DNA of 64,000 nucleotides from Orobanche coerulescens (lineage: Eukaryota > Streptophyta > Magnoliopsida > Lamiales > Orobanchaceae): the NCBI GenBank assembly GCA_033398695.1, contig CM065819.1, positions 3,893,501-3,957,500 of the forward strand. The letters run 5' to 3'. Position 1 is the first letter of the stretch; the number at the start of each line of letters is the position of its first letter. The notes below the pieces were generated by a model. The model was not told the origin of the DNA. It searched no databases and worked only from the letters and a program-made list of their open reading frames with translations. The translations under genes were made by a program, and so were the position numbers. Shown here piece by piece: positions 54,351-64,000 of the stretch.

Positions 54351-55050
54351 TGTGCTAAGCACAATTTCCACGTCGTTCCAAAAATGCTAAAAAGACCGAT
54401 GACGGTAATATTTTTCAAATACTAAAAAAAATCATTTTCCAAATACCGTCAAAACGATCAAGGTTAAAATGCCAAAAACTCAGTTTAGGGAATCGGTTTT
54501 ACAAAATAAAATTTCAGTTGGCAAAATACCAAAATCCATTTCACAAATACTCACGCAGTGGATAAAAGTACAGTCCAATTTATGCATTTTCATTAAAATA
54601 AGACGAACGTCAAAATACACGATTCCCAACATACTCCCTCCCAAGTAGTAATCCAAAAAGAAAAAAATGAGCCACTATCAAAGGGATACGAGGATTACCT
54701 TGTATGGACGAACCACGAAGAAAGAATAATTGAACTCCATTCCAAGAATCATTAAATCATCATAGTCATCATATGGCCTCAAGAACACCAAGATCTCTAT
54801 GATTCCATAATCATAATCAACATATTCAAAGCATATCATTATCTTCCTTCAACATAAACCTCATAGAATATGGATAACACAAGGAATCACTTCAAGAATC
54901 AACAATAGTTCCATAACCAAGCTCTAATTCCATGATTCCAAGCTCACAATCATGTTAAAAGTGCTTAGAACACTCTTAAAAGTGAAGAGGGACGAGTTTT
55001 GGAGAGAAATATCTCAAAGGATCGTGAGAGAAATGAAAGGCAACACTTCA

Positions 55051-55060
55051 ATATATAAAT
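55051..55060 (-). promoter_or_regulatory. TATA box of LTR-C
   Basis: ATTTATATAT in sense, about 30 nt after the palindrome array. Confidence 0.5.
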
Positions 55061-55091
55061 TGCACTCTCATTACGCATTTAGGTGTCCTTT

Positions 55092-55405
55092 CTTAACGTA
55101 CGTAACAACTTTAACGTGCGTAATCCAAAATCCATAACGTCGTAACCAACTCACTGTCTCAACTGCGGTCCATTACGACGTAACCTATACCATACAACGT
55201 ACGTAATATACCGATTGACTTGCTACAAGATAATGGTTGTGTTACGTCGTAACACGCCCCGTATAACGTATGTAACACATACGTTGACTCACCACAACAT
55301 CTGCGCCGAAAGTTTCCAAAACAGGTCCCACCCGCCGACCAGACTCGGTTCGTCCGATGCCGGGTATTACGACGTAATACCTTAGCCTTAACGCACGTAA
55401 CCATG
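55092..55405 (-). repeat. ACGTACGT / ACGACGTAA palindrome array in LTR-C U3
   Basis: About nine words (AACGTACGTAAC, TTACGACGTAAC, TTACGTCGTAAC, AACGTATGTAAC, TTACGACGTAAT) lie in 310 bp. Confidence 0.75.
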
Positions 55406-55656
55406 CCAATCTTACGCATTTAATCTCACCTTATTAACGCATTTAATAATTCCATACTTAGTCAATTTCAACAATTCTGTCCAAAGTCATGACATACTAA
55501 ATACGAGCATACGGCAAAATCAATACATATACTCAATTCAATAACATTTTCAAACGTTCACAACGCCCTCGAGCATAATTAACCATCCACGATATCCAAT
55601 ATATAAACGAAAAAATATATCCGAAAATCGGGTATTACACTCTACCCCTTAAAAAT

Positions 55657-55676
55657 AAGTTTCGTCCTCGAAACTT
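55657..55676 (-). other. Inverted repeat and polypurine end before LTR-C
   Basis: In sense AAGTTTCG-AGGA-CGAAACTT has a perfect 8-bp stem, followed by TTAAGGGGTAGAG and the LTR start. Confidence 0.65.
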
Positions 55677-55847
55677 GCAATCACTGCACAAACATTTCAA
55701 CGGAAAATCCAAAATCACCAAGATAACCCGAATTATCGAATAATCCGAACAACATACTTACAGTCGTGGAAGTCAAGATCTCGTGATACTAGCATGCGAC
55801 TCCTAAACAAAGTCTCAACACAATACCGTTACACACCAATATCGCAA

Positions 55848-55925
55848 TTAGCAATTTAACAAAATCTCAAGGAAGAGTTCACGTCCGTGACCACGGCCAC
55901 GATTCTTCCTACTTTCAGCCAACAT
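55848..55925 (-). pseudogene. gypsy-3 gag N-terminal stub
   Basis: From an ATG at 55925: MLAESRKNRGRGHGREL, then a stop after about 25 codons. The Arg/Gly-rich start and its distance from the PBS (about 230 nt, against 217 nt in Tekay-22) identify it as the gag start. The rest of gag is deleted. Confidence 0.6.
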
Positions 55926-55926
55926 T

Positions 55927-56942
55927 CTGAAGGGCACATACGTGCGTAAGTATAATCCAAATCGCACATTCCCGAAGTGACCAATTCCCAAGAATACCAA
56001 GCTATAAACGAAACGATTAAGAAAAATACAAGAAGAGTGAGAGGACTTATAAGTACCGGTCGCACTGTGATGATGGCAGAGTAGTGATATCAGGCAAATG
56101 CCGACTAATCGATCTCCAAAAGACCGACAGCCTAGGTATCCATAAACCTAAGCTCTGATACCATATTCTGTAACACCCCCAAGTTATTCAGGGTATATTA
56201 CAGCGCCGTGAGCCCCGCCGTGGGACCCACAAGGCTAAACATACGCGGAACTATAAACTTGACCGATAAGGTCTACATACAATAGAAAGAAAGACGATAC
56301 AAATGGTATTCGAAACCATAAACAATGAAACCATATACATCACTGCACAAATCAATACTTCGGCAACACAGGCCGGAACATCAAGGAAATTGAAATACAA
56401 TACTCGAGTATTTAAAAATCCATTCCAGTACAACAACACCGAATGGAGGAAACCAAAAGAGATAACCGAGACAAGACACAGTATCACACTTGCCCATCAT
56501 CTTCATGCCGACCGGCACTGCCGTCCGCTCTCTCCCGGAACTCCGAAATACATGAAACGTATTTCACCCATAAAGGGGTTAGCCGTCGAATAGATATTGC
56601 AAGTATAACAATATGAAACATAATACTTCTCGACAATAAAGTAAATGTTATCCGTCAATTCATCAATTCAAGACTAGTTATTCCGTAATGACTAAAATCT
56701 TATGACGTATGTGAATGCCGTAGAAACGGTTCGTTCATATCATACGCCGTTACATGTAGGAATGCCGCCAAACGGTTCGTTCGTTACATGCCAATAATAC
56801 ATATATGAATGCCGTAAAACGGTTCGTTCATAATATGCCATCAATATATCTATGAATGCCGTAAAAACGGTTCGTTCATATCAGGCCATCAATTCTTCTT
56901 ACTTTCAAAGTCGAGAACGCACAATCATAAATGTATACTTGC
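55927..56942 (-). other. Predicted GC-AG leader intron of gypsy-3
   Basis: In sense, the donor ATTAAG/GCAAGTATAC in LTR-B and the acceptor TGCCCTTCAG/A one nucleotide before the gag ATG. Length 1016 nt, including the PBS. Confidence 0.45.
56152..56163 (-). promoter_or_regulatory. gypsy-3 primer binding site (tRNA-iMet)
   Basis: A perfect TGGTATCAGAGC in sense, 5 nt from LTR-B. Confidence 0.9.
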
Positions 56943-58168
56943 CTTAATAAACGTTATCAAGATCCCAAGAACACGGTTCGACCGGGAAGTTTGAACCACG
57001 AGGAAGACAACGAACGGAAGGGTTTCAACTCGAGTTCTTCACAAGAATTCGACCCTAACAACATAAATTCAATAAATCATCGATCATACGAGGAAGAATA
57101 ATCGTAGAACGCCCAAAACCCTCTAAGACATTTTACCGGACACCTTCAAGGCGTCGGTCAAGAACTCGACCAAAACAACGAATCGATACGATCCAACCAT
57201 GGGATAACAAGGGAAATGATACAATACATCTAAATAATCATCAATCCTTCACAATCCTAAGTTAAATCGGATTAAACGATTTAAATCGAACAAAATACCC
57301 AAAATCCCCAAAATTAGATTTCTAGGAAATCAATTGGTCGGTAGATCGGAGGATGTTATAGGACGGATGATTGATGATATGAACCTCAAAACTCCATGGA
57401 TATGTTGTTAAACAACATGGCTTCAAGATTAGAACACGCCAAGTCGGAAGAGGAGAAGAAGAAGGTGAAAAATGGCCAAGAAACGTCTGCAGGGGCCTTT
57501 TATAGGGCCGATCGTCGCCGGACACGGCCCGTGCGGTCGGCACGGTCGTGTTGCACAGCTTGGCCGACAGGACTCGACCGTGTCCCGCTTGACATGGTCG
57601 CGGCGCCGAGGGCCTTCCGACAGCCTACCCGCCCGACAATGATCGGGCATGACTCGACCGTGTCCCGGGACACGGCCGGGCGTGGTGTCAGCTGCTCCAG
57701 CTTATCCTAAGAGTACGGCACGGCCGTGTCGGACGACACGGCCGAGTCTGGTCGGCGAAACTCCGGCATTTCCGGACGAGACGGCACGGGCCGTCGGACG
57801 ACACGGCCGAGTTCGCCGGCGTGATCGCCAATAACGAGCGGGTGAGTTAAAACGACCATAACTCTCTCGTCCGACTCGATTGACTCACCGCTTGAACCAT
57901 TGGAAGGCTAACTCGATGCTCTATAATATTGCAAGATTCAGAATTTTGGAGTTACCAAAAATTAATGGTGATCTAACAAAGTCGAACTCCCACGTGAAAA
58001 AATCGATAAAGAACACTAATTCATGTAACGATACCGAAACGAACTCGGATGACAAAAAGTATAGAATTAATCATTTCTCAGGAAGACGAAACGGTCCCAA
58101 GCAAGTCGTCAAAATAGACTTCCGCCAAAAATAGAAAATTTCCGGGGATAAAAATTACGGGTACTACA
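56169..58168 (-). repeat. gypsy-3 5' LTR (LTR-B)
   Basis: 2000 bp, homologous to LTR-A over its full length. Donor-like box AAGGCAAGTA at 56936-56945. Several small deletions fall in the palindrome array. Confidence 0.9.
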
Positions 58169-58173
58169 AGCTC

Positions 58174-58690
58174 AACGTCGAAGGACACATCCCAGGAACT
58201 TATTAAGGAATTCAGACATAATATTACTCAAAAAATATTAAGGAAAAGCACTTGTGTCGCTAAGGGTACAAACAATGGCCTGAGATATACCCCTCAGAGT
58301 CCAATTCGCATCGCAATTAGAAGAGCAAATACAAATTATATTACTGGAGATGAATCTTGGAGAACTGAAGATGTATTTGATGTGAATGGCAGGAAAATGA
58401 GACGAATTTCAGTCTTTCAAAGATTAGGGCCACATAAAAAAATAACCACCAAAAACTAGGAGTTACCAAGCTTCCAAACTTTCCCAAACTTCGAAGCTTG
58501 ATCCCATCTCGTATGAAGCGGAAAACTACCTTGATTAAACCACACGGAAGAGTGTCAAAGGTTAAGATACAAACAATTATCTACACTCGGGATGAGAAAT
58601 ATGATGATAGGGAAAATGTGGCTTTGTCAAACTTCATCGATACTCAAAGTACTCGACAATGCCGATTTAGTGGGAACTATCGGTGCCGTA
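58174..58690 (+). pseudogene. Tat-type gypsy linker before RT, end of fragment
   Basis: Continues from 49886: TSKDTSQELIKEFRHNITQK, TPQSPIRIAIRRANTNYITG, GRKMRRISVFQRLGPHKK, then in another frame SLIPSRMKRKTTLI and IQTIIYTRDEKYDDRENVAL. The Arg-rich IRIAIRRANTNYI and ISVFQRLGP blocks resemble the linker between protease and RT in Tat-type polyproteins, as I remember it. No RT follows. The fragment fades out near 58636-58690. Confidence 0.7.
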
Positions 58691-59020
58691 AGCTTTCGTG
58701 AGGTTACCATGACGCGCGCGTGCATCCAGAATAGTGCCGGAAGCTTCCATGCGGAGTCGTCGAGCATGACGCGCGAGTCTCAGCCGAAAGTCACCGAGCG
58801 TGATGCCCAGAATGGCGATAGGCTCGCTGGCGTATGGCTGCGAGTCCTACAGCGTTGTTGATTGAGGACCACATTGTGGGGATATAAATAGACCCCTTTC
58901 TGACCTCATTTTTCGTACCACTTCGAAAACTTTCCAGAAGAAGTTCTTTTCTGCAAAACTCCTCTTCTAGAGTTCTGATAGAAATCCGTTCTCTAGGCGA
59001 TAATCGGTCGTTTTCAAGTA
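58691..59020 (+). other. LTR-like fragment with TATA box
   Basis: GC-rich words TGACGCGCGCGTGC, TGACGCGCGAGTC and GAGCGTGATGCC precede TATAAATA at 58883-58890 (GGATATAAATAGACCCC) and a leader-like CT-rich stretch. It is probably the U3/R of a Tat-type LTR. The boundaries are not defined. Confidence 0.4.
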
Positions 59021-59277
59021 GAGGTGGACATGGGTTGGGCTGGGCCGGGCTCGGACCGGGATGGAGCGGGCCGGGCTGAGAGTCTGAGACTAGGGAGCCC
59101 AGGACCAACCCATGTTTGTGACAGGATGGGTCGGGCTGGGCGGTCGCGGCCCGTTGCCCGCCGACCCTCGGGCTGTCCTGGGCCGGGCCGGTCCCGGGCC
59201 AGAGATTTGAAAAAACTATTTTGAATTTAAAAATATGTTAACATTAAATTAAAAATCAATTTGAAAAAATCTGTTTT
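59021..59277 (+). mobile_element. hAT-like terminal fragment (GGGCTGGGCCGGG-rich)
   Basis: TAGAGGTGGACATGGGTTGG opens a run of GGGCCGGG-type words and then a TTTAAATT-rich stretch, the typical start of many plant hAT elements. The other end is not found. It is probably truncated where the Ale-like LTR begins. Confidence 0.45.
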
Positions 59278-59514
59278 TGTTCCGGGAATTATTATTCCCG
59301 TTATGTGTCTAACCTAATACTGATTGTAGATACATAGATTGAAGGTTCTAGATCCTTCTAGAGGTAGTAGGATCCTATTAGATGTCTTACCTTATCTATG
59401 AATCATATGTATGGAAAGACTCTCATTGTAATGCCTATATAAAGGCCCCTCTATCAGTGTTATGAATACAATTGATTGACTCTATTTACAGTCTTTTTAC
59501 TTTCTCCTGAAACA
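59278..59514 (+). repeat. Ale-like copia LTR
   Basis: 237 bp from TGTTCCGGGAATT to TCCTGAAACA, with a CGGGAATTATTATTCCCG inverted repeat at its start and TATATAAAGG at about 59429. The primer site CGTTATCAGCACG follows at once, as in Ale-type copia elements. No second LTR is seen to 64000. Confidence 0.65.
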
Positions 59515-60112
59515 CGTTATCAGCACGTAGACTTCCAACTGAGCAAGAAAAAAAATCTCATCCCGATTCTTTTCTGAAAATCCCAAAAAAAAAATTGGAA
59601 ACCGGATTTTTTTTTCTGCAGAAACCCTAATTACGGATAGCCGTTGCCTTCCCCGGCCAGATTACCACCGCTCAACCACACCAGAAATCAATTTCCTCCT
59701 CTTTGACCGAGATCGGCACATCTCATCCAACCCGTTCAAATCTGGTCGAGCCTGTTCCGCCTTGGAGACCCCAACTGTCGCCCAGCAGACCCGCCGTCGT
59801 CTTCCTCGCGAGCAACCCACCGCTCGCCCCCCACCAGACCGGCTCGCCGCCCGTCCGTGACTTCCCTCCCCATCACAGCAAACCCGCAGCCATAGCCAGC
59901 CGCTTGCCATCACCGGATCGCGATTCCCAGATTCCGGCCAACTCATCTCCCAAACCCGTTAAAACAGATTGAATTAGAAAAACCCTAAGAAACCGCCGGC
60001 ACAAAATCCGTGCATCCAGGTTTCCACACACCGTCGTTGTCCAGCCGCGGCTCCGCCGTCCACACTCGGGTTTTCCAGAGGTATTGTTGGTCTACACAAA
60101 ACAAAAGTTCCA
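59515..60112 (+). other. Leader downstream of the Ale-like LTR
   Basis: After the primer site comes an A/T-homopolymer stretch and then a GC-rich, CCG-repeat leader. An expected Ale gag start (GxNYLxW-like) is absent. The C/G-rich 59703-59972 frame (Pro/Ser-rich, 89 aa) looks like leader composition rather than a protein. Confidence 0.5.
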
Positions 60113-60430
60113 ATGGATGTGGCCTTAGCTTCGGCTTCTGTTAAGTCAATAGAAACTCATAATGATGATGACGATGATGATTGTAAGATTTCTGAACACC
60201 TTAGTATTGATGATCTGGAGATGGGTGCTTTGGAGATTGGCAATTCGAATAGTGAGCTGGAAAACTCAATCCAAGGTTGTGGCCAAATATTGCCCTCCAA
60301 CATTGAGAATCGGAATCGTGTAGCAAGGGTGCTGCTGCCTTCTGCGGACGTCCCTCTACTTTCCTCTCGTAGAAAACTTCCCAAACACAAATATTTGTAT
60401 ATTCAACGGTGGAGATCCGATTCTGAGTAA
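60113..60430 (+). CDS. Uncharacterised acidic ORF downstream of the Ale-like LTR
   Basis: 105 aa, MDVALASASVKSIETHNDDD to KHKYLYIQRWRSDSE. The N-terminal half is acidic with a DDDDDD run (Asp repeat from GATGATGACG). The C-terminal 40 residues are basic (SSRRKLPKHKYLYIQRW). There is no known domain that I recognise. The context CCAATGG around the ATG is acceptable. It sits where gag should be, after a 600-nt leader. It may be a fragment of a host gene carried by the element, or the host gene itself interrupted. An intron-like GT or AG boundary near 60430 is not obvious. Confidence 0.35.
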   Translation: MDVALASASVKSIETHNDDDDDDCKISEHLSIDDLEMGALEIGNSNSELENSIQGCGQILPSNIENRNRVARVLLPSADVPLLSSRRKLPKHKYLYIQRWRSDSE

Positions 60431-60674
60431 TATTGATTACTGAATCTACTGCCGAACAGAAGCATATTTTTACGAGGAAATTTGGAGATCTGACCTCATC
60501 CAATACCGAGCTGCTGCATCGCCGCGCTCGAATCCTTTTTCGGCTGAATTACCGACTCCAGTAGCCCTATACGGGCGTTTTTCAACTCTCTATCTTTTCC
60601 TAATTAATGATTCATTTGTTCATTAATTTGTACACTTATGAATCTTACCATATTTATGTTTTACGTGCATATAG

Positions 60675-60851
60675 GAAAATACGTTGCTCATGATGATGTG
60701 CAAAATATGGAGAAAAGCCATATTTATCCCGTTCAAGGATCAAAGTAAACATAAAACGGAGTACCCACGGAAATATGTTGCTCATATGGAGAGAAGCCAA
60801 ATTTTCTATCCCGTTCAAGGATCAAAGTAAATATGGAACCAAGTACCCATT
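60675..60851 (+). repeat. Two-copy tandem repeat (about 90 bp)
   Basis: GGAAAATACGTTGCTCAT...CCCGTTCAAGGATCAAAGTA...GAGTACCCA and again GGAAATATGTTGCTCAT...CCCGTTCAAGGATCAAAGTA...AAGTACCCA. Confidence 0.8.
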
Positions 60852-63800
60852 TTTCAATTCCTCTCTTTTGGGAAAATTTTTTTTGGGAATTGGGGAATTG
60901 AGTTCTTTATCTCCCATGCTACTTTGCGGTGGATGAGACTATGAGAGGTGGTATCACTCTCGTATGTCGAAGTAAACTGTGTGACGGTCTTGGGGGAGTC
61001 ACGGATAATTGTTGAAAGTCGATATTTGTGGTTATTGCATACACCATGTTTTGGGTGCGATTTGACGTCGCCGTTTTGTCGATTTTAAACCAACAATTGA
61101 ATAAAATGAATATTGTCAGTAACGGTAAAGTTATGACTTGTTCATGATTAGTCACGGAATTGTGATGTACAAATGGGACAAACATCGATTGCGACGGATA
61201 TGTCACGATGAATTGAGCGACCACCACGTTGGTCTTAACCCAATCCCATACTTGGAAAACTCCATCTTTCATCCTATTAAAATAAAATATTGCATGTGGA
61301 TGTATTCATGCACCGTCTCCTTGCAATATAATATATGAAAGAGTGTAAGAGTAATTCTCATGAATTTCAACATGTAAAGCAATGGCATATTGCGGTAAAT
61401 ACATGAATTCGTTGACCTCGATTATAGTTCGTATGACTATAGGTCCGAATACTTTTCCGAGTATTTGTAAAGGCATGTGCCTTATACATTGACTATGTTT
61501 AGTCGATCTTATTGGATGGTCAAGACAAGTTGGTTATGGTATATTCATTATGTCTCATGGTTCAAAATGCTTAATTATGATGCACCGTGTTGTATCTATA
61601 TAACATGGCTATTATGACGTATACTTGCAAATTGAGAATTAAAATTCTTGGTTGATTTGATGCACTTTGGTGGATTTTGTCTACACTTTGATCATGACTA
61701 GGCGCATCCTCCTTGGTATTTGTTTATGCTTTGAAAGTTCAAACGGAATCAGTGGTTCTTAAACAGCCTTAGCTGTACCGACATTCCTACTTTCTCAGCA
61801 AGTCTACCAAGTTGGAGTTACCGAAAGGATCATCAGTGGAGATAAGAAATCGAACACCCTGCTGCGTTTAAACGCACCTATGGCTGTCATTGCCACGTTT
61901 TTGCATCAACACTTATACCATTGGATATGGTCTCAACCTTGTTTTCTCACTAAACTTGGGAAATACTAAAGTAGCTAATTAAAACATGCACTGTGATCCG
62001 AGTTTAATGATCCGTGTGGTGCACAATATATAGATAGAAAGATACGGAAGTCTAGTTTCCAGAACATCTGACCGTTCATCTATAGACTTCCTAACAAGGG
62101 AGTTATCGCTGTTTTAGTTATGAAAGGTTAAGCTGCGCGGAATTTTATTTCCAGCGATTGTGCTAACTTTTGTCCCAACCAACTTGGTTCCCATCTTAAA
62201 TTTGCAAGTGGTCTTATGACACATATTTTTCAACCTCTTTTTGGCCGAATTTGCCATAGATGCAGTTTTTGGTATGCGTTGTACGCTAAACTATCATCTT
62301 TCAAATGTTGAAAAACAGTTTCCTTGGGGAAGCCCAAAATACGCACCCTTATAAGAAGGTCGAGCGTGTGCATGGTAGTGTTACACCATGCTTGTGTCTT
62401 AATTTTGCCCCTTAGGCATATAACCTTGCCATGTTATGCACTCAATATGATAGATCATTTTGATCGTATCTGGTATAAAATCTCTATGTTGTTAGAGTGT
62501 TCGCTATGCTCATATTTGTAAAATTTTGCAAGCAAAATTGAGTGCGTATTAAGCTATTTTCAAGGAACACGATATTTTTGGATTTCGGTTTATAAATCCA
62601 TTGTGACTATGATGAATAGGTCATCACAATCAATGAGTAGTATAATGCTCAAGTTGTTGAATGCCGAATGGCGTTTTCTAGTCACATATGTTCCGTAACA
62701 ATTGAACCATGTTTTGACTCGATGATACATATGCCAAAGTGTATCACTCATAGCATCTCATTATGATTTGTGAGAAATAAAATCTTATGCATCACTTGTA
62801 TTGAATATGTGAAAGGAAAAATATTCACGAGTCAATATGGTCCGGCTTGCATCGGTTTGTGTAACCAGAAGATATATTGGGACATTGATATATTTAGGCT
62901 TTAATAGTCCGGAGTTTGGACAATTTGATGATCCATATACCACGGTATTGTCATGGACATCATTTTCTTTGAACAAAGAAACTAGTTGGATCAAAGACAC
63001 CAAAGTACGTTGGTGGAGTCATGAGCAGGGCTCATGACCGATGATGATATTTATGTCATCCGCGTCTTGTTATGTGTGACGCCAAAGACCCCCCCCCCCC
63101 AATGATCCTTCTTCACCATATTCATTGATTTAAACCTATTCTTTGGCACGAATAGGAGATGACACCCTCCTATGCTAAAGAGAATAATGTAGCGACTCGC
63201 ATAAGCATGGTGCTGAGTCCTCCCTTTTCACCGAGTCCTTATACATACATGATCATAAGTATTAGCCTAGGTGGTTATGATGCTATGATGGTGTTCACAA
63301 ATGGTCGTACTCAAGTGATAACATTTATATGTTATGTTGTTCCTTTGACAATGATTGATAAGTTGATGAAACCTGAGTTATGGTTGTCCAACTTGCGGAC
63401 CAGTCATTGTAAAGGTCGGTTCACCCACTTTTAGACCAAGTCTTAAAGTGAAATTTTAACAAGTACTTCCTAACATCCAAGGCTACCTTCTCACAAATTT
63501 TGATGCCATTTGGAGACTTGGAAGGAGGTGAACCACTTAAATGAAGTTTTCACATACCACCAGCCGTCCTATCAACTAGTTCGATGTCATTTCAACCGAT
63601 TTCTGACCACAAGGTTGATGGTTTTGGAATCCTAAACACCCGTTTATACATGCTCATGAAATTTTGAGGTGTTTTGGGCTGGTGAAGGGAGTGAAATCTT
63701 CAAGAAAGCACTAGAGGTTCGATAAAACCAACGGCCTATCATCGGTTCAATCGTTTCTTTATGTTCGATCCCGGTGGTGCATGGTGGCGGTTTTGTTGGA

Positions 63801-64000
63801 TTCTCAAGACCAGTAGCTACGGTTATGTAGCATCGGTCAACATGTCTTATTCACTTATACCTATCATCATTCAAATAGTTACGAGTGTAACAGTATGCAT
63901 TTTGTTAGCTGGATTGCGTTAACAATGAAAAACCTTTATCGTCCACATGTTCATGTGCCAAAGTGCGTCACCACAACGCATTATGACGGGTTATAAATGA
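60852..64000. other. 3.1 kb without recognised genes
   Basis: No transposase, gag or pol motif and no LTR ends could be identified on either strand. Visible details are an inverted repeat GGAAGTCTA...TAGACTTCC (about 62046-62090) and a run of 12 C at 63089-63100. It could be the interior of the element that starts with the Ale-like LTR, or unique DNA. Confidence 0.45.

Larger units (their letters stand above)
54289..55639 (-). repeat. LTR-C: LTR of another chromovirus family within gypsy-3
   Basis: 1351 bp, sense start TGTAATACCCGATT, end TCTGGGGTGTTACA. It has an ACGTACGT / TTACGACGTAA palindrome array (about 55092-55405), a TATA box (55051-55060) and the terminal hairpin (54326-54350). No target duplication flanks it (ATAAT against CTCTA). 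A polypurine end precedes it and a PBS-like site follows it in sense. Confidence 0.75.
49892..58168 (-). mobile_element. gypsy-3: non-autonomous chromovirus with a foreign central LTR
   Basis: LTRs at 49892-51885 (3' LTR in sense) and 56169-58168 (5' LTR) are very similar, the second having many small deletions. A perfect PBS lies at 56152-56163 and the polypurine end TTAAGGAGGGTAGAA at 51886-51900. The 4.3 kb between them has no protease, RT or integrase. It holds a 26-codon gag start, a second polypurine end, an LTR of another family (LTR-C, 54289-55639), a PBS-like site and 2.4 kb of unassigned sequence. Confidence 0.85.

Noticed and set aside
59024..59224. GC-rich ORF with GPGSDRDGAGRAE
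   Set aside because: It is translated GGGCCGGG simple repeat of a hAT-like terminus, not a gene.
59703..59972. Pro/Ser-rich 89-aa ORF
   Set aside because: Composition follows the CCG-rich leader, both strands are open here, and no domain is visible.
63089..63100. Run of 12 C as a regulatory or slippage site
   Set aside because: A homopolymer in unassigned sequence, possibly an assembly or sequencing artefact. No context supports a function.

Overview
The window is a dense block of nested transposable elements from a flowering plant nuclear genome, probably a eudicot. This is inferred from Ty1-copia and Ty3-gypsy LTR elements with tRNA-Met or tRNA-Asp primer sites, a chromodomain gypsy polymerase, a 5S-bearing Cassandra TRIM, a Stowaway MITE and a PIF/Harbinger transposase. 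I see no intact host gene and no functional RNA gene. Almost every coding trace is a decayed transposon ORF with stops and frameshifts.

Layout. 1-242 is the end of a Tat/Athila-type LTR lying in the 5' LTR of a gag-only copia (copia-1, 243-3741, +). Copia-1 sits in the RNase H region of an older minus-strand copia (copia-2, 3742-4847 and 27162-30690). Copia-2 is split in its RT by a 22.3 kb chromovirus composite (Tekay/Del type, 4848-27161, +, TSD AACTA/AACAA). That element's 5' LTR holds a solo LTR (5491-8424, TSD CTTAA). Its integrase holds a non-autonomous Tat/Athila-type element (14394-23735, TSD CTTCG), which itself holds another solo LTR (17426-21315, TSD AAACT). Next come an internally deleted copia (copia-3, 30919-32876, TSD ATGAT), a Stowaway MITE interrupted by a LINE 3' end (32930-33781), a Harbinger element (35110-36981), a MITE-like element (38067-38809) and a MULE-like element inserted in a TA microsatellite (39375-40365).

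The right half has a 5' chromovirus fragment (gypsy-2, 40614-45578), a solo copia LTR without TSD (45579-46623), and a Tat gag-protease remnant (46624-58636). That remnant is interrupted by a Cassandra element (47452-48863, TSD GTAGG) and a non-autonomous chromovirus (gypsy-3, 49892-58168, TSD AGCTC). After this lie LTR-like and hAT-like fragments, an Ale-like copia LTR (59278-59514) with an unrecognised 105-aa ORF downstream, and about 3 kb I cannot assign.

The most interesting signals are common to several different elements. (1) Chromovirus LTRs carry a conserved (G/A)AGGCAAGT(A/T) box, a textbook GC-AG splice donor. In all three elements with a surviving gag start, an acceptor lies 1 nt before the gag ATG, predicting a leader intron of 982, 987 and 1016 nt that removes the PBS. 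(2) All six chromovirus LTR families carry a 9-10 bp hairpin with compensatory changes just before a GCTGTAATAT-like box near the LTR end. (3) Arrays of CpG-containing palindromes lie directly upstream of the TATA box in LTRs of both gypsy and copia elements, and some palindromes are the same in the two superfamilies. (4) A covarying hairpin overlaps the pol stop and precedes the PPT. All were found by eye and need computational and RNA-level tests.
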